A stretch of DNA of 19,294 nucleotides from positions 1-19,294 of the forward strand of contig JABDKS010000491.1 in the NCBI GenBank assembly GCA_013002105.1. The letters run 5' to 3'. Below, piece by piece: positions 1 to 9,418 of the stretch (positions are counted from its first letter, which is position 1; each line of letters starts with the position of its first letter). The notes below the pieces were generated by a model, which worked only from the letters and a program-made list of their open reading frames with translations, had not been told where the DNA came from and did not search any database. Origin of the DNA: Pirellulaceae bacterium (GTDB lineage Bacteria; Planctomycetota; Planctomycetia; Pirellulales; Pirellulaceae). Made by a program: the position numbers and the translations under genes.

Positions 1-1414
1 CACCTCGACCTTCGTTGATTGCCCAGACGACCAGACTCTGGCCACGTCGGCAGTCACCTGCGGCGAAAACCTTGTCAACATTGGTCGCGAATTTGCCGTG
101 GATCGCTTGGAAATTACTCCGCGGGTCGACATCCAGGCCAATCGCTTGGGCCAGGTATTGCTCAGGACCGAGGAAGCCCATGGCAAGCAGGATCAACTGC
201 GCCGGCCATTCTTTCTCACTTCCTTCGACCTCTGACATCGCCCATCCGCCATCGTCGGTCCGGGTCCATTCGACTTCGACCGTGCGGATCCCTTGCAGTT
301 TTCCATCGTCGCTGACCAAGAACTCTTTGCTAAGAATTTGATACTCGCGCGGATCACTTCCGAATTTGGCTTCCGCTTCTTCGTGACCGTAGTCGATCCG
401 AAAAACGCGTGGCCATTCGGGCCAGGGATTATCATCAGCCCGCTCGGCGGGTGGCTTTGGCAGCAGTTCAAAGTTCACCAGGCTCCGGCAACCGTGCCGC
501 AAGCTCGTGCCGATGCAGTCGGTTCCTGTGTCGCCGCCCCCGATCACGATCACATCTTTGCCTTCGGCGCTGATGAAATCGGGGCCAAGAGAATCGCCGT
601 GCACCATTTGTTTGGTGTTGGCGGTCAGGAATTCCATCGCGAAATGGACTCCCTGGGCATCACGATTTGGAATCGGCAAATCACGCGGTTTGGTCGCGCC
701 GCATGCAAGTAAAACAGCGTCATGGTCGTCGGCCAACTGCTGGGCATCGATGTCCTGGCCCACATTGGCGTTGGTCACGAACTTGACGCCTTCGGCCGTC
801 ATCTTGTCGATACGACGTTGAACCGCTTGTTTGGAAAGCTTCATGTTCGGAATGCCGTACTGGAGCAACCCACCGATCCGATCGGCCCGTTCGTAGACAG
901 TGACTTCGTGGCCGACGCTGTTCAGCTGGTCGGCGGCGGAGAGTCCCGCGGGGCCGCTACCGACGACGGCAACCTTCTTGCCGGTCCGCGATTCGGGCGG
1001 GTCGGGGACAATCCATCCTTCGGTCCAGGCACGATCAACGATTGCATTTTCGATGTTTTTGATCGTCACCGGAGGGTCGGTGATCCCCAAAACACAAGAG
1101 CCTTCACACGGTGCGGGGCAAGTGCGCCCGGTGAACTCAGGAAAGTTATTGGTTTTGTGAAGGCGTTCGATCGCTTCCTTCCACCGATTGTTGTAGACCA
1201 GATCATTCCATTCAGGAATCAAATTGTCGATCGGACAACCGGTTCCCGATTGGCAGAACGGCACGCCACAGTCCATGCAACGGGCGCCCTGTTCGACAAG
1301 CTGCTCGTTGCGAGGTTCTGTGTAGATTTCGTCGTAGTCATTGATGCGTACCACGGGCAGACGCCAAGGCACTTTTTTGCGGTCGAACTCTTTGAATCCA
1401 GTCGGTTTACCCAT
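1..1414 (-). CDS. gltD: Glutamate synthase small subunit, C-terminus cut by window edge
   Basis: GltD passes electrons from NAD(P)H through FAD and two 4Fe-4S clusters to the large subunit, for glutamine + 2-oxoglutarate -> 2 glutamate in the cytoplasm. Reading from the ATG at 1414, the frame stays open for 471 codons to the window edge. The family is about 480-495 residues, so roughly 20 are missing. Visible features: N-terminal cluster cysteines C46, C49, C54, C60 and C99, C103, C107; FAD dinucleotide motif GSGPAG at 152-157; second nucleotide motif GGGDTGTDC at 292-300; and the C-terminal FAD segment [17 protein letters not shown] near the left end. The start matches the usual GltD N-terminus ([10 protein letters not shown]). 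No strong Shine-Dalgarno precedes it. It lies 92 nt downstream of gltB and is almost certainly in the same operon. Identification is secure; NADPH rather than NADH use is inferred. Confidence 0.96.
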   Translation of the reverse strand, partial: MGKPTGFKEFDRKKVPWRLPVVRINDYDEIYTEPRNEQLVEQGARCMDCGVPFCQSGTGCPIDNLIPEWNDLVYNNRWKEAIERLHKTNNFPEFTGRTCPAPCEGSCVLGITDPPVTIKNIENAIVDRAWTEGWIVPDPPESRTGKKVAVVGSGPAGLSAADQLNSVGHEVTVYERADRIGGLLQYGIPNMKLSKQAVQRRIDKMTAEGVKFVTNANVGQDIDAQQLADDHDAVLLACGATKPRDLPIPNRDAQGVHFAMEFLTANTKQMVHGDSLGPDFISAEGKDVIVIGGGDTGTDCIGTSLRHGCRSLVNFELLPKPPAERADDNPWPEWPRVFRIDYGHEEAEAKFGSDPREYQILSKEFLVSDDGKLQGIRTVEVEWTRTDDGGWAMSEVEGSEKEWPAQLILLAMGFLGPEQYLAQAIGLDVDPRSNFQAIHGKFATNVDKVFAAGDCRRGQSLVVWAINEGRG

Positions 1415-1439
1415 GATTGTTTCTTTCGTCTGCTGCGAC

Positions 1440-1462
1440 GCGATAAGCGAAATTTGTATCGC
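1440..1462 (-). other. Short stem-loop in the gltB-gltD gap
   Basis: GCGATA (1440-1445) pairs with TATCGC (1457-1462) around an 11-nt loop, between the gltB stop and the gltD start. There is no T-run, so it is not a terminator. It may be a minor mRNA structure ahead of gltD, or chance. Confidence 0.2.
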
Positions 1463-1506
1463 CCATCAGGTACTAATTGATTCGATCGGTTGGTGGTGAC
1501 AGTTAT

Positions 1507-4500
1507 TTATGCGTTGGCTGTTTCGGCCTGTTTCATCTCGTCCAAAACTCGTTTGTAGTCCGTTGGAATGACTCGCACACACTCTTTCAGGAACTGACTC
1601 CAATTGCTCAGCGCCTGCTCTGCGACGCTGCTGAGGGTCAATTGTTGATGTCTTGTAATCAACTCTTTGACCTCGGCTTCTTCTTCGGGAGACTCGATTC
1701 GCTCGAGTTCGACCGTGGCTAGATTGCAATTCAGGTTGAAATTACCTTGCTGGTCCCAGATATAAGCGATTCCACCAGACATTCCAGCGGCAAAGTTACG
1801 ACCGGTCCTTCCCAGTACAACAACACGTCCGCCGGTCATGTATTCGCAGCCGTGATCGCCAACGCCTTCGATGACCGTTTTTGCACCGCTGTTGCGAACG
1901 CAAAAACGTTCGGCAGCGCGGCCGCAGAAGTAGGCTTCGCCGCCGGTTGCCCCGTAAAGGCAAACATTGCCAACGATGATATTTTCTGACGGCGTGAACG
2001 TACTTTCTCGCGGCGGATAAACGATCAGTCGCCCGCCACTGAGGCCTTTGCCGACGTAATCGTTTGCGTCGCCTTCTAAGTTGATCGTGATGCCATGGGC
2101 TAAAAATGCGCCAAGGCTTTGGCCGGCTGAACCGGTTAATTCGATGCGAATCGTATCCGCAGGTAAACCAGCTTGGCCGTGTCGTTTCGCGACTTCGTTG
2201 CTAACAATCGTGCCGACGGTTCGGTTGATATTAACGATCGGGCTTTGGATTACGACCGGTGTCACGTTTTCGATTGCGGGCATGGCAGCGTCCAGCAAAC
2301 GCGTCATGTCCAGGGACTTTTCCAATCCATGATCTTGAGCTTGTGAACAAATCACACCGACGTTGTCGTGCGGCTTTTTTGCCGGCATCAACATCGAGGT
2401 CAGATCCAGTCCATCGGCTTTCCAATGCTTGATCGCATGGTCGGTTCGCAGCACGTCGCTGCGGCCGACCATTTCGTCAATCGTCTTGAAACCCAGTTTG
2501 GCCATGATCCGGCGCGCTTCTTCGGCGACCATGAACAAGTAGTTGACGACATGTTCCGGCTTGCCTGTAAACTTCTCGCGAAGTTCGGGGTCTTGAGTCG
2601 CGATTCCGACCGGGCATGTGTTCAGGTGACACTTCCGCATCATGATGCAACCAAGTGTGATCAGCGGCGCGGTGGAGAATCCGAATTCTTCGGCACCCAA
2701 TAATGCGGCGATGACCACGTCGCGGCCGGTTTTCAGTCCACCGTCGGTTTGCAGCACAACACGGCTGCGCAAATCATTGAGCACCAGTACTTGGTGAGCT
2801 TCGGCGATGCCAAGCTCCCAAGGCAGTCCCGCGTGTTTGATACTAGTCAGCGGTGATGCACCGGTTCCGCCCGTGTCACCGGAGATCAGAATGTGATCGG
2901 CATGCGCTTTGGCAACGCCCGACGCGACCACACCCACGCCGACTTCGCTGACCAATTTGACACTGATCCGAGCGGCACGGTTGGCATTTTTTAGATCGTG
3001 AATCAACTGGGCCAAATCTTCGATCGAATAAATGTCGTGGTGCGGTGGCGGACTGATCAGTCCCACACCCGGTGTGCTGTACCGGATTCTCGCGATGTTC
3101 TTGTCGACCTTTCGGCCGGGCAGCTCACCTCCTTCGCCTGGTTTGGCACCCTGCGAAATCTTGATCTGGATTTCATCTGCGTTTGTCAGATACTCGATCG
3201 TGACGCCAAATCGACCCGACGCGACTTGTTTAATCGCGGAACGTTTGGAGTCGCCGTTCTCTAGCGGTCGGAAGCGGACTGGGTCCTCGCCCCCTTCGCC
3301 CGTGTTGCTCTTTCCGCCCAGTCGATTCATAGCGATCGCGAGTGTCTCGTGCGACTCGGCACTGATGCTACCGAAACTCATGGCGCCGGTACAAAAACGC
3401 TTCACAATCTCACTCGCTGGCTGGACTTCGTCCAACGCAATAGCGTGATCGGAGTCGTTGAAATCCAGCAAGCCGCGTAACGTACAACGCGAGCGGTTGT
3501 CGGCATTGATCTGATGCGCGAATCGCCAATACGCGTCTTCGTTGTCCGATCGTGCGGCGGTCTGCAAATTGGCAATCGTTTCAGGCGACCATGCATGCTT
3601 TTCGCCTTCGGCTCGCCAATGAAATTCACCCAAGTTGGGCAACTGGCTCAGTCGATCATCACTTCGCTCGGGGAATCCGAGTGCGTGACGTCGCAGCGTT
3701 TCCTCGGCGATGACATCGAATGAGACACCTTGAATCCGGCTGGCGGTTCCCACAAAGCACTTGTCGATGATTTCGTCTTTGAGCCCCAAAGCCTCGAAGA
3801 TCTGTGCACCCTTGTAGCTCTGCAACGTACTGATGCCCATCTTGGCCATCACCTTAAGCATGCCTTTGGCGACGCCCTTTCGATAGGCAGCGACAACTTT
3901 GTCGTCATCGAGTGACGGGTCGAGCAGGCCATCACGCCGCGCTTGCCAGAGAGCCTCGCATGCCAGGTAAGGATTGATGGCGTCTGCTCCATATCCGATC
4001 AGCAGGCAATGATGATGGACTTCGCGTGCTTCGCCCGATTCGACGACCAATCCGATTTGCGTTCGTTTGGCCTGTCGAACCAAATGATGGTGGACGGTGC
4101 CGATGGCCAGCAATGCACTGACGGGAACGCGATCGTAACCAACGGCGCGGTCGCTCAGGACGACTAGCTCGATCCCTTCATCGGCTGCCGCTTCGGCTTC
4201 GTTTGCAATTCGGTCGAGCGTGTTTTGCACTCCGGCTTTGCCTTCGGATCGATCGAATGTGATATCGATCACCTTGCTTTGCCAGCCCTGGTGGTTGATG
4301 TGTTTTAAAGCCGCGATCTCTTCGTTGGTCAAAATGGGATGATCAACCAGCAAGCGATGGCAGTGCTCGGGTGTCGCGGAAAGAATGTTCTGTTCGGGGC
4401 CGATGTAACACTCCAGTGACATGATGACCTCTTCACGAATCGAATCGATCGCTGGGTTCGTCACCTGTGCAAACAGTTGCTTGAAGTAATCATAAATCAT

Positions 4501-6081
4501 CCGCGGCTTGTCACTCAGGCAAGCCAACGCACTGTCGTTGCCCATCGATCCAACCGGGTCACGCAGTTGTTCCACGAGCGGCCGCAGCATGAAATTCATG
4601 GTTTCGGCCGTGTAACCAAACGCTTGCATGCGGGCCAGCAGGGTCTCGCTATCGAAACCGTGCGTTTCGCTTTCGGGATGCAGATCTGCCAGGCGAATCC
4701 GTTGCTGCTTGAGCCATTCGCCATACGGCTTGGCTTTGGCGAACGTACTTTTGAGTTCTTCGTCCGGGATCAATCGACCTTGCGAAAAGTCAACGAGGAA
4801 CATCTTGCCGGGTTGCAGGCGGCCTTTTTCTTTGACATTGGCGGGGTCGACCGGCAGCACGCCTACTTCGCTGGCCATGATCACGCGGTCGTCATGCGTA
4901 ATGTAATAGCGGCTGGGGCGCAGACCATTTCGATCCAACGTTGCGCCGATGTACTTGCCGTCGGTAAACGCGATGGACGCTGGGCCATCCCAGGGTTCCA
5001 TCATGCAGGAGAAGTATTCATAAAACGCCCGTTTGTCTTCGGGCATCGTCTCATGTTTTTGCCAAGCTTCGGGCACCATCATCATGATCGCTTCTTGCAG
5101 CGTGCGACCATTCATTAATAAGAATTCCAGCACGTTGTCGAACGTTCCCGAATCGCTCAGGTGAGGTTCGACGACGGGAAACAGCTTTTGCAAATCATCT
5201 TGGAACAGTTCGCTTTGGGCGGTGCCCTCGCGTGCCCGCATCCAGTTGGAATTACCTCGTAGCGTATTGATCTCGCCGTTATGACTCATGAAACGCAAAG
5301 GTTGTGCACGGTCCCAACTGGGGAAAGTGTTGGTCGAAAATCGACTGTGCACCATTGCCAGATGCGTTTCAAACTCCTCATCGCGCAGATCGGGGAAATA
5401 CGGCATCACTTGCGCCGGTGTCAGCATCCCCTTGTAGATGATGACCTTGGTGCTGAGCGAACAGATGTAGAACATCAATGCTTGTTTAAGCGTTTCGCTG
5501 CCACGTAGTTGGTGACTTGCTTGTTTGCGGATCAGGTACAGCGATCGTTCAAAGCCCTCGGCGTCCAGTCCGTCGGCGGCACCCACGAATACTTGCTCAA
5601 TAAACGGTTCAGAAACGCGCGCGGTGGGACCAACGTCTGCGCCGTCGGTATCTTGGGGGACGTCACGCCAGCCGATTAACTGTTGACCCGTTTCGGCGAT
5701 CAATTGATTGATCTGTGACTTGCAGTGTTCTCGCTCGGTATCGTCCTGCGGCAAGAAGATCAAACCGGCAGCGAAACGACCCGGTTCGGGCAAGTCCACT
5801 CCAAGATCACGTTTCGCGACTTTACGCAGGAATTTATGCGGCAATCCACACATGATTCCCGATCCATCGCCCGTGTTGGACTCGCAACCACATGCACCGC
5901 GATGATCCATTGCTTGCAGGATCGTATCGGCGTCGAGCACGTTCTGGTGGCTGGCAACACCTTTGATGTGGGCGATGAATCCGACGCCGCATGCATCACG
6001 CTCTTGATCGGGATCGTACAGACCTTGTGCCGGCGGCAGGTGAAAGAGTTTTTCCATCTTGCTTTCGTTCGTTTCGTTCAT
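1507..6081 (-). CDS. gltB: Glutamate synthase large subunit
   Basis: The large subunit (1524 aa, typical for bacterial GltB) hydrolyses glutamine, channels ammonia and reduces the iminoglutarate intermediate at FMN. Domains in order: class II glutamine amidotransferase from Cys31 (DACGVGF) to about 430, where Cys31 should become the N-terminal nucleophile after propeptide removal; a central domain at about 490-790; the FMN synthase barrel at about 860-1215, with the loop KSNTGEGGEDP near 925; and a C-terminal GXGXG beta-helix at about 1280-1470. The 3Fe-4S cysteines are C1145, C1151 and C1156, in CIMMRKCHLNTC. The ATG at 6081 leaves a 30-residue propeptide; the in-frame ATG at codon 9 is an alternative. 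Upstream is only a weak GGTAAG. It is 75 nt downstream of the LysR gene and 92 nt upstream of gltD. No missing residues or frame breaks are seen. Confidence 0.98.
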   Translation of the reverse strand: MNETNESKMEKLFHLPPAQGLYDPDQERDACGVGFIAHIKGVASHQNVLDADTILQAMDHRGACGCESNTGDGSGIMCGLPHKFLRKVAKRDLGVDLPEPGRFAAGLIFLPQDDTEREHCKSQINQLIAETGQQLIGWRDVPQDTDGADVGPTARVSEPFIEQVFVGAADGLDAEGFERSLYLIRKQASHQLRGSETLKQALMFYICSLSTKVIIYKGMLTPAQVMPYFPDLRDEEFETHLAMVHSRFSTNTFPSWDRAQPLRFMSHNGEINTLRGNSNWMRAREGTAQSELFQDDLQKLFPVVEPHLSDSGTFDNVLEFLLMNGRTLQEAIMMMVPEAWQKHETMPEDKRAFYEYFSCMMEPWDGPASIAFTDGKYIGATLDRNGLRPSRYYITHDDRVIMASEVGVLPVDPANVKEKGRLQPGKMFLVDFSQGRLIPDEELKSTFAKAKPYGEWLKQQRIRLADLHPESETHGFDSETLLARMQAFGYTAETMNFMLRPLVEQLRDPVGSMGNDSALACLSDKPRMIYDYFKQLFAQVTNPAIDSIREEVIMSLECYIGPEQNILSATPEHCHRLLVDHPILTNEEIAALKHINHQGWQSKVIDITFDRSEGKAGVQNTLDRIANEAEAAADEGIELVVLSDRAVGYDRVPVSALLAIGTVHHHLVRQAKRTQIGLVVESGEAREVHHHCLLIGYGADAINPYLACEALWQARRDGLLDPSLDDDKVVAAYRKGVAKGMLKVMAKMGISTLQSYKGAQIFEALGLKDEIIDKCFVGTASRIQGVSFDVIAEETLRRHALGFPERSDDRLSQLPNLGEFHWRAEGEKHAWSPETIANLQTAARSDNEDAYWRFAHQINADNRSRCTLRGLLDFNDSDHAIALDEVQPASEIVKRFCTGAMSFGSISAESHETLAIAMNRLGGKSNTGEGGEDPVRFRPLENGDSKRSAIKQVASGRFGVTIEYLTNADEIQIKISQGAKPGEGGELPGRKVDKNIARIRYSTPGVGLISPPPHHDIYSIEDLAQLIHDLKNANRAARISVKLVSEVGVGVVASGVAKAHADHILISGDTGGTGASPLTSIKHAGLPWELGIAEAHQVLVLNDLRSRVVLQTDGGLKTGRDVVIAALLGAEEFGFSTAPLITLGCIMMRKCHLNTCPVGIATQDPELREKFTGKPEHVVNYLFMVAEEARRIMAKLGFKTIDEMVGRSDVLRTDHAIKHWKADGLDLTSMLMPAKKPHDNVGVICSQAQDHGLEKSLDMTRLLDAAMPAIENVTPVVIQSPIVNINRTVGTIVSNEVAKRHGQAGLPADTIRIELTGSAGQSLGAFLAHGITINLEGDANDYVGKGLSGGRLIVYPPRESTFTPSENIIVGNVCLYGATGGEAYFCGRAAERFCVRNSGAKTVIEGVGDHGCEYMTGGRVVVLGRTGRNFAAGMSGGIAYIWDQQGNFNLNCNLATVELERIESPEEEAEVKELITRHQQLTLSSVAEQALSNWSQFLKECVRVIPTDYKRVLDEMKQAETANA

Positions 6082-6123
6082 GACTTACCAGTCTGTTGTG
6101 GTGTCATCGGGACGGCTGGGTTG

Positions 6124-6144
6124 GCGGCTGCATTTTCGAGCCGC
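6124..6144 (-). other. Stem-loop between the LysR gene and gltB
   Basis: GCGGCT (6124-6129) pairs with AGCCGC (6139-6144) across a 9-nt loop, in the 75-nt gap before gltB. No T-tract follows on the minus strand, so it is not a standard terminator. It could be a processing or attenuation structure that sets LysR and GltB levels apart. Low confidence. Confidence 0.25.
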
Positions 6145-6156
6145 AAACGTGACCGA

Positions 6157-7131
6157 TCAGGCGACGACCGATTTGCCAGATTTGGCATCGGAATTAGTGG
6201 TACCCGCGGCGTGCTTTGTGCTGCCGGATCGACTTCGTTTTTCGGTTTCTAGTGGCCGTCCCAGCAGAAGCGAGCCGAACTCGCTGGCTGCTTTGCTGAG
6301 TCGTCCGGATCGACGAAAAATAATGCCCAGAGGCCGCGTCATGCGTAACTCTTGACATGCGACGACTCGTAGCGAGCCGGTCGCGGTTTCGCGGCGTACG
6401 GCCGCTTCGGGAACGATGCCAATGCCACGGTTGGCTTGGATCGCCCGAATCATTGAATCGGCGTTGTCAAATTCCATTTGGATGTCGACCGAAACACCCG
6501 CCTTGAGCAAGCCGTGGTCGATTTCTTTGCGAAGCGTCAATTCGCGCGCAAAGCCAACCATCTTCGTCCCTTGCAGATCGTGCAAGGTGATATCGGTTCG
6601 ATTGGCAAATGAGTGATCGGGCGAACAGACCAACCGCATCGGTTCCTGTTGCCACATCACATACTGCAACTGCTTTGTTGTCTTGGGAAAACTAACGAGT
6701 CCGAAGTCGACGTCACCGTCGGCGGTCATCTCGAAAATCTTTTCGTTCGCGCCAAACTCCGTTTGGATTTCGACTTCGGGATGCATGCGATGAAACGCTT
6801 CCGTCGCTTCGGGCATGTAGCTCAAACCAACCGAATAGATCGTTCCAATGCGAAGCTGTCCGCTCAACCGTTCGCTGGTGCTGCGAATTTCTTGTTCGAG
6901 TCGGTGGTAGGTGCGAAGCATGCTGCGAACACCGCGCAGATACGTCGAACCGGCATTGGTCAGCACCAGCGGCCGAGTCGAACGGTCAATCAATTTGGCG
7001 CCCAGCGATTCTTCGAGTTGCTGAATCGCCTGGCTGACCGCGCTCTGTGTCAAATCGTGCACCGCGGCAGCTTTGGAAAAGCTGCGCAATTCAGCGACGG
7101 CACAGAAAAGTTCGAGCGATCGAAGATGCAA
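6157..7131 (-). CDS. LysR-family transcriptional regulator, TTG start
   Basis: This 324-aa protein has a typical LysR layout. A winged helix-turn-helix occupies residues 1-60 (SFSKAAAVHDLTQSAVSQAI at 17-36, then QLEESLGAKLIDR) and a linker helix about 61-90. A periplasmic-binding-like effector domain runs from about 91 to 295. The last 30 or so residues are a polar, basic, low-complexity tail beyond the usual LysR end. The start codon is TTG at 7131: an in-frame TAG lies 30 nt upstream, no ATG is available, and this start gives the canonical M-x-L-x-x-L-x-x-F beginning. It is co-directional with gltB and gltD, so a role in their control is likely from position, in the manner of B. subtilis GltC, which however is divergent from its target. 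The effector is not identifiable; 2-oxoglutarate or glutamate would be a guess. Confidence 0.93.
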   Translation of the reverse strand: MHLRSLELFCAVAELRSFSKAAAVHDLTQSAVSQAIQQLEESLGAKLIDRSTRPLVLTNAGSTYLRGVRSMLRTYHRLEQEIRSTSERLSGQLRIGTIYSVGLSYMPEATEAFHRMHPEVEIQTEFGANEKIFEMTADGDVDFGLVSFPKTTKQLQYVMWQQEPMRLVCSPDHSFANRTDITLHDLQGTKMVGFARELTLRKEIDHGLLKAGVSVDIQMEFDNADSMIRAIQANRGIGIVPEAAVRRETATGSLRVVACQELRMTRPLGIIFRRSGRLSKAASEFGSLLLGRPLETEKRSRSGSTKHAAGTTNSDAKSGKSVVA

Positions 7132-7184
7132 AGTGGGGAGCTTGCTTGATAAGTTTTTCTAATAGTGCGGGTGTCCGCCTGAAA

Positions 7185-7198
7185 TTGATTTAATGCAA
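7185..7198. promoter_or_regulatory. Candidate LysR-type operator
   Basis: TTGATTTAATGCAA is an AT-rich imperfect dyad (TTG-N8-CAA) about 55 nt upstream of the LysR start. It contains the T-N11-A spacing typical of LysR boxes. Position suits autoregulation, but the arms are only 3 bp and chance occurrence is quite possible. Confidence 0.22.
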
Positions 7199-7341
7199 GT
7201 TAGCAGACGGTCATTTGACGTCAAGCGCACCGGTGTCCAGGCAAATCCATCGGCAACCAAGGGGCCTGGCCGCAGCCTTAGGCGGCTCTGAGGGTGGCTC
7301 GCGTCGAACTGGGGGGCACGCTTGAACGTCGGCGGGGTGGG

Positions 7342-7608
7342 TCAGGCATCGATCGACAGGTTTCGCCAGCGTCGTGGCAGCGTGAACGCGTAGAGCACCA
7401 CGATCGTACCGGCGCTGAGCACCGTCCAAGGCAACCACTCGCGCGGCCGCCACTCGCGGGCGGTGTCAGCCGGTGCGCTGGTTGGGTCCAGAAAGCTAGT
7501 CGCTGTCGTTTCGCTGCGGGAATACAAAACAGCGTTGTCGATCACCAGGCATTCAAAGCCAAAAATGATGGCCATGATGCCAAGTGCAATGAAGAGGGAG
7601 CGCCACAT
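7342..7608 (-). CDS. Small two-helix membrane protein, unknown function
   Basis: The 88-residue protein starts at the ATG at 7608 with a hydrophobic segment (about residues 5-23) that could be a membrane anchor or uncleaved signal. A polar middle region follows (about 24-60, rich in S, T, E, R), then a second hydrophobic helix at about 61-77 ending in positive residues (LPRRWRN). The frame stays open to 7770, but that extra part is arginine- and proline-rich with no recognisable domain, and the hydrophobic N-terminus fits the start at 7608. No Shine-Dalgarno is present. It lies downstream of the DUF58 gene on the same strand with a 228-nt gap. I do not recognise a named family. The coding call rests on the two clean membrane segments and codon pattern, and I would expect homologues only in related planctomycetes. 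Confidence 0.65.
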   Translation of the reverse strand: MWRSLFIALGIMAIIFGFECLVIDNAVLYSRSETTATSFLDPTSAPADTAREWRPREWLPWTVLSAGTIVVLYAFTLPRRWRNLSIDA

Positions 7609-7660
7609 GGTAGGAGGTATCCAAAACGGGAGGTCGGGATCTCCTTGGATAGATCGGTAC

Positions 7661-7674
7661 AGAATGCTAGCAAA
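7661..7674 (-). promoter_or_regulatory. Candidate extended -10 promoter for the 88-aa gene
   Basis: On the minus strand TTTGCTAGCATTCT contains TGCTAGCAT, resembling an extended -10 (TGnTATAAT). It sits about 55 nt upstream of the ATG at 7608. No good -35 is seen at the expected distance. Weak support only. Confidence 0.3.
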
Positions 7675-7836
7675 GTGTAGGTTTTGATGGCGGCGTGTCG
7701 AAGTTTGCCCAGGTGGAACAATCCCAACCGGGGCGTTGCCGATGATCCACGTGCGGATCGAACCACCCAAGCGACCGTTGCAACCGAGGGTCGCCGCTAA
7801 TTGGCAGAGCGCTATCGATCGGAGTTCGAGACAAAA

Positions 7837-9270
7837 CTACAGCAAGTGTTTCGCTTTGACTTCCAGGTACTGATTGACCAACGGCGCGGTCAGTTCATCC
7901 GGAAAAGCATCGACGATCAGCACGCCGCGGTGCTCCAGATCTTTGAGTACCTGTTGTCGCCACAGCAAAATGTCGGCGGCCGCTGCGGCGCGGTACATCT
8001 GAAACGAATCACCATCGGGTGAGTCGGCCGCGTCAAACATCTCGCGGTCTCGCAACAAGACGCCCAGTGGCAAATGTTGTCCGTTGATATTCGTCAGGTA
8101 ATCCACGACCGAATTCGCATTGACTTCGTCGATCACGTTGGTGGCAAGTACCACCAATGATCTGCGTTTGCAGTGCGACGACAGGTACAAGAACGCCTGG
8201 TCATATCGGGATTCGACCAAACGTGGAAACTGGTCAAATCCTGCTTGGATCAACCGATTGATTTGGCTTTTGCCGCCGGCGGGCGGAATGTAGGCGTGGA
8301 TCGTATCAGAGAAACAGAGCATCCCGACAGAATCTCCCTGAGACAACGCGACGTACGCCATCATCAATGTGGAGTTCAATGCGTGATCCAGTAGCGAATA
8401 CCCATCCCGCTCGTTGGTCATCATTCGCCCGCAGTCGAGCAAAAAGATGACGCGTTGGCTTTGGTCGCTCTGAAATTGTCGCACCGTCAGTTTGCGACGT
8501 CTCGCGGTGCTGCGCCAATCAATGTGGCGATAATTATCATCGCGACTGTAGTCGCGCAGTCGTTCAAAATCACTGTCTTGGCCGATTCGCCGGGTGCGAC
8601 GTACGCCGATCAGGCTCAGTCGATTCGTGCGTGCCAGCAACGCGTACTCGGCTAATTGTTTCATGTCGGGGTAGACATTCAGCTGGTTGCGAACTTCCTT
8701 TGTGAGGTGTCGATTCCAAAGTTTCAGCGGACTGGAAAACCGCAAATAGATATTCTCGAGTTGAAATGCACCGCGCCGCCCTGGTGTCAGTTTGCGACGC
8801 GCGGTCATGCGTCCCAGCGGTGGCAATCGCAGCGAATGCTCGGTTGGGTTGGCGGTGAAGTTCTGTGGCAGGTCGTCGCGTACGGCACCAATCAATGTCA
8901 ACGGTGTCCGATTCTCGACAGTGATTTCGCTGGGGACCGGCACGCCCAGAGAGCAGGTGCGGGCGATGTCGCGACTGACTTCGATTCCTTGATTCGACGC
9001 GAGATACAGCAACAGAAAATCAATCGTAGCGATCAACAAGATCGAGGCGTCGATCACGATGACGGCAATCACCACACTTGGATTGAACACGTTGATCAGG
9101 CTACCAATCACGCCGGCGGTCAGCAACGCGATCCACCAGCGTGTTGGATAGATCTTGAACTTCGCTGCGGCAATCACCATCGGTAGCGCAACGACCGTCA
9201 GCAGCAACCAAGGTAGCTGAGTGATCCACTGTATTTCGCTCTCAGCAACGCGCTGGATGGTGTCGTTCAT
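7837..9270 (-). CDS. DUF58 / von Willebrand A-like membrane protein
   Basis: This 477-aa protein has two or three N-terminal membrane segments (about 18-36, 46-60 and 66-90) followed by a cytoplasmic or periplasmic beta-rich region. The DUF58 signature is at 234-266 (DFERLRDYSRDDNYRHIDW, then STARRRKLTVRQF). A vWA-like fold follows, with the degenerate metal motif D279-C-G-R-M-M instead of DxSxS. DUF58 proteins normally sit with a MoxR AAA+ ATPase and vWA/transglutaminase genes and are thought to assist assembly of envelope or enzyme complexes. No MoxR is visible here: upstream is an aldehyde dehydrogenase (148-nt gap), downstream the 88-aa membrane protein. The start at 9270 gives a sensible N-terminus before the first helix. 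The family call is strong; the specific role is unknown. Confidence 0.92.
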   Translation of the reverse strand: MNDTIQRVAESEIQWITQLPWLLLTVVALPMVIAAAKFKIYPTRWWIALLTAGVIGSLINVFNPSVVIAVIVIDASILLIATIDFLLLYLASNQGIEVSRDIARTCSLGVPVPSEITVENRTPLTLIGAVRDDLPQNFTANPTEHSLRLPPLGRMTARRKLTPGRRGAFQLENIYLRFSSPLKLWNRHLTKEVRNQLNVYPDMKQLAEYALLARTNRLSLIGVRRTRRIGQDSDFERLRDYSRDDNYRHIDWRSTARRRKLTVRQFQSDQSQRVIFLLDCGRMMTNERDGYSLLDHALNSTLMMAYVALSQGDSVGMLCFSDTIHAYIPPAGGKSQINRLIQAGFDQFPRLVESRYDQAFLYLSSHCKRRSLVVLATNVIDEVNANSVVDYLTNINGQHLPLGVLLRDREMFDAADSPDGDSFQMYRAAAAADILLWRQQVLKDLEHRGVLIVDAFPDELTAPLVNQYLEVKAKHLL

Positions 9271-9343
9271 GTTGTCTCGAACTTGGCAGTCTTGCCGGGC
9301 GTGTTGGCTGCGTCTTCACTTCATTGCGACGGTACAACCCAGC

Positions 9344-9369
9344 GCTCAGTCAGTCGTCATGAACTGAGC
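9344..9369 (-). other. Stem-loop between the ALDH and DUF58 genes
   Basis: GCTCAGT (9344-9350) and ACTGAGC (9363-9369) form a perfect 7-bp stem with a 12-nt loop, just past the aldehyde dehydrogenase stop. No T-run follows on the minus strand, so if it ends transcription it is not by the simple intrinsic mechanism. Confidence 0.3.
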
Positions 9370-9418
9370 AAGAGTCTGTCAGTGGATGCCCGGTGCGCGA
9401 GTCGTAACGCTGGTTACC

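Noticed and set aside
7611..7620. Perfect plus-strand Shine-Dalgarno (TAGGAGGTAT)
   Set aside because: No start codon follows at a usable distance, and the surrounding gene lies on the minus strand.
7609..7770. 54-residue N-terminal extension of the small membrane protein
   Set aside because: It lacks domain features and would push a clean hydrophobic N-terminus into the middle of the protein.
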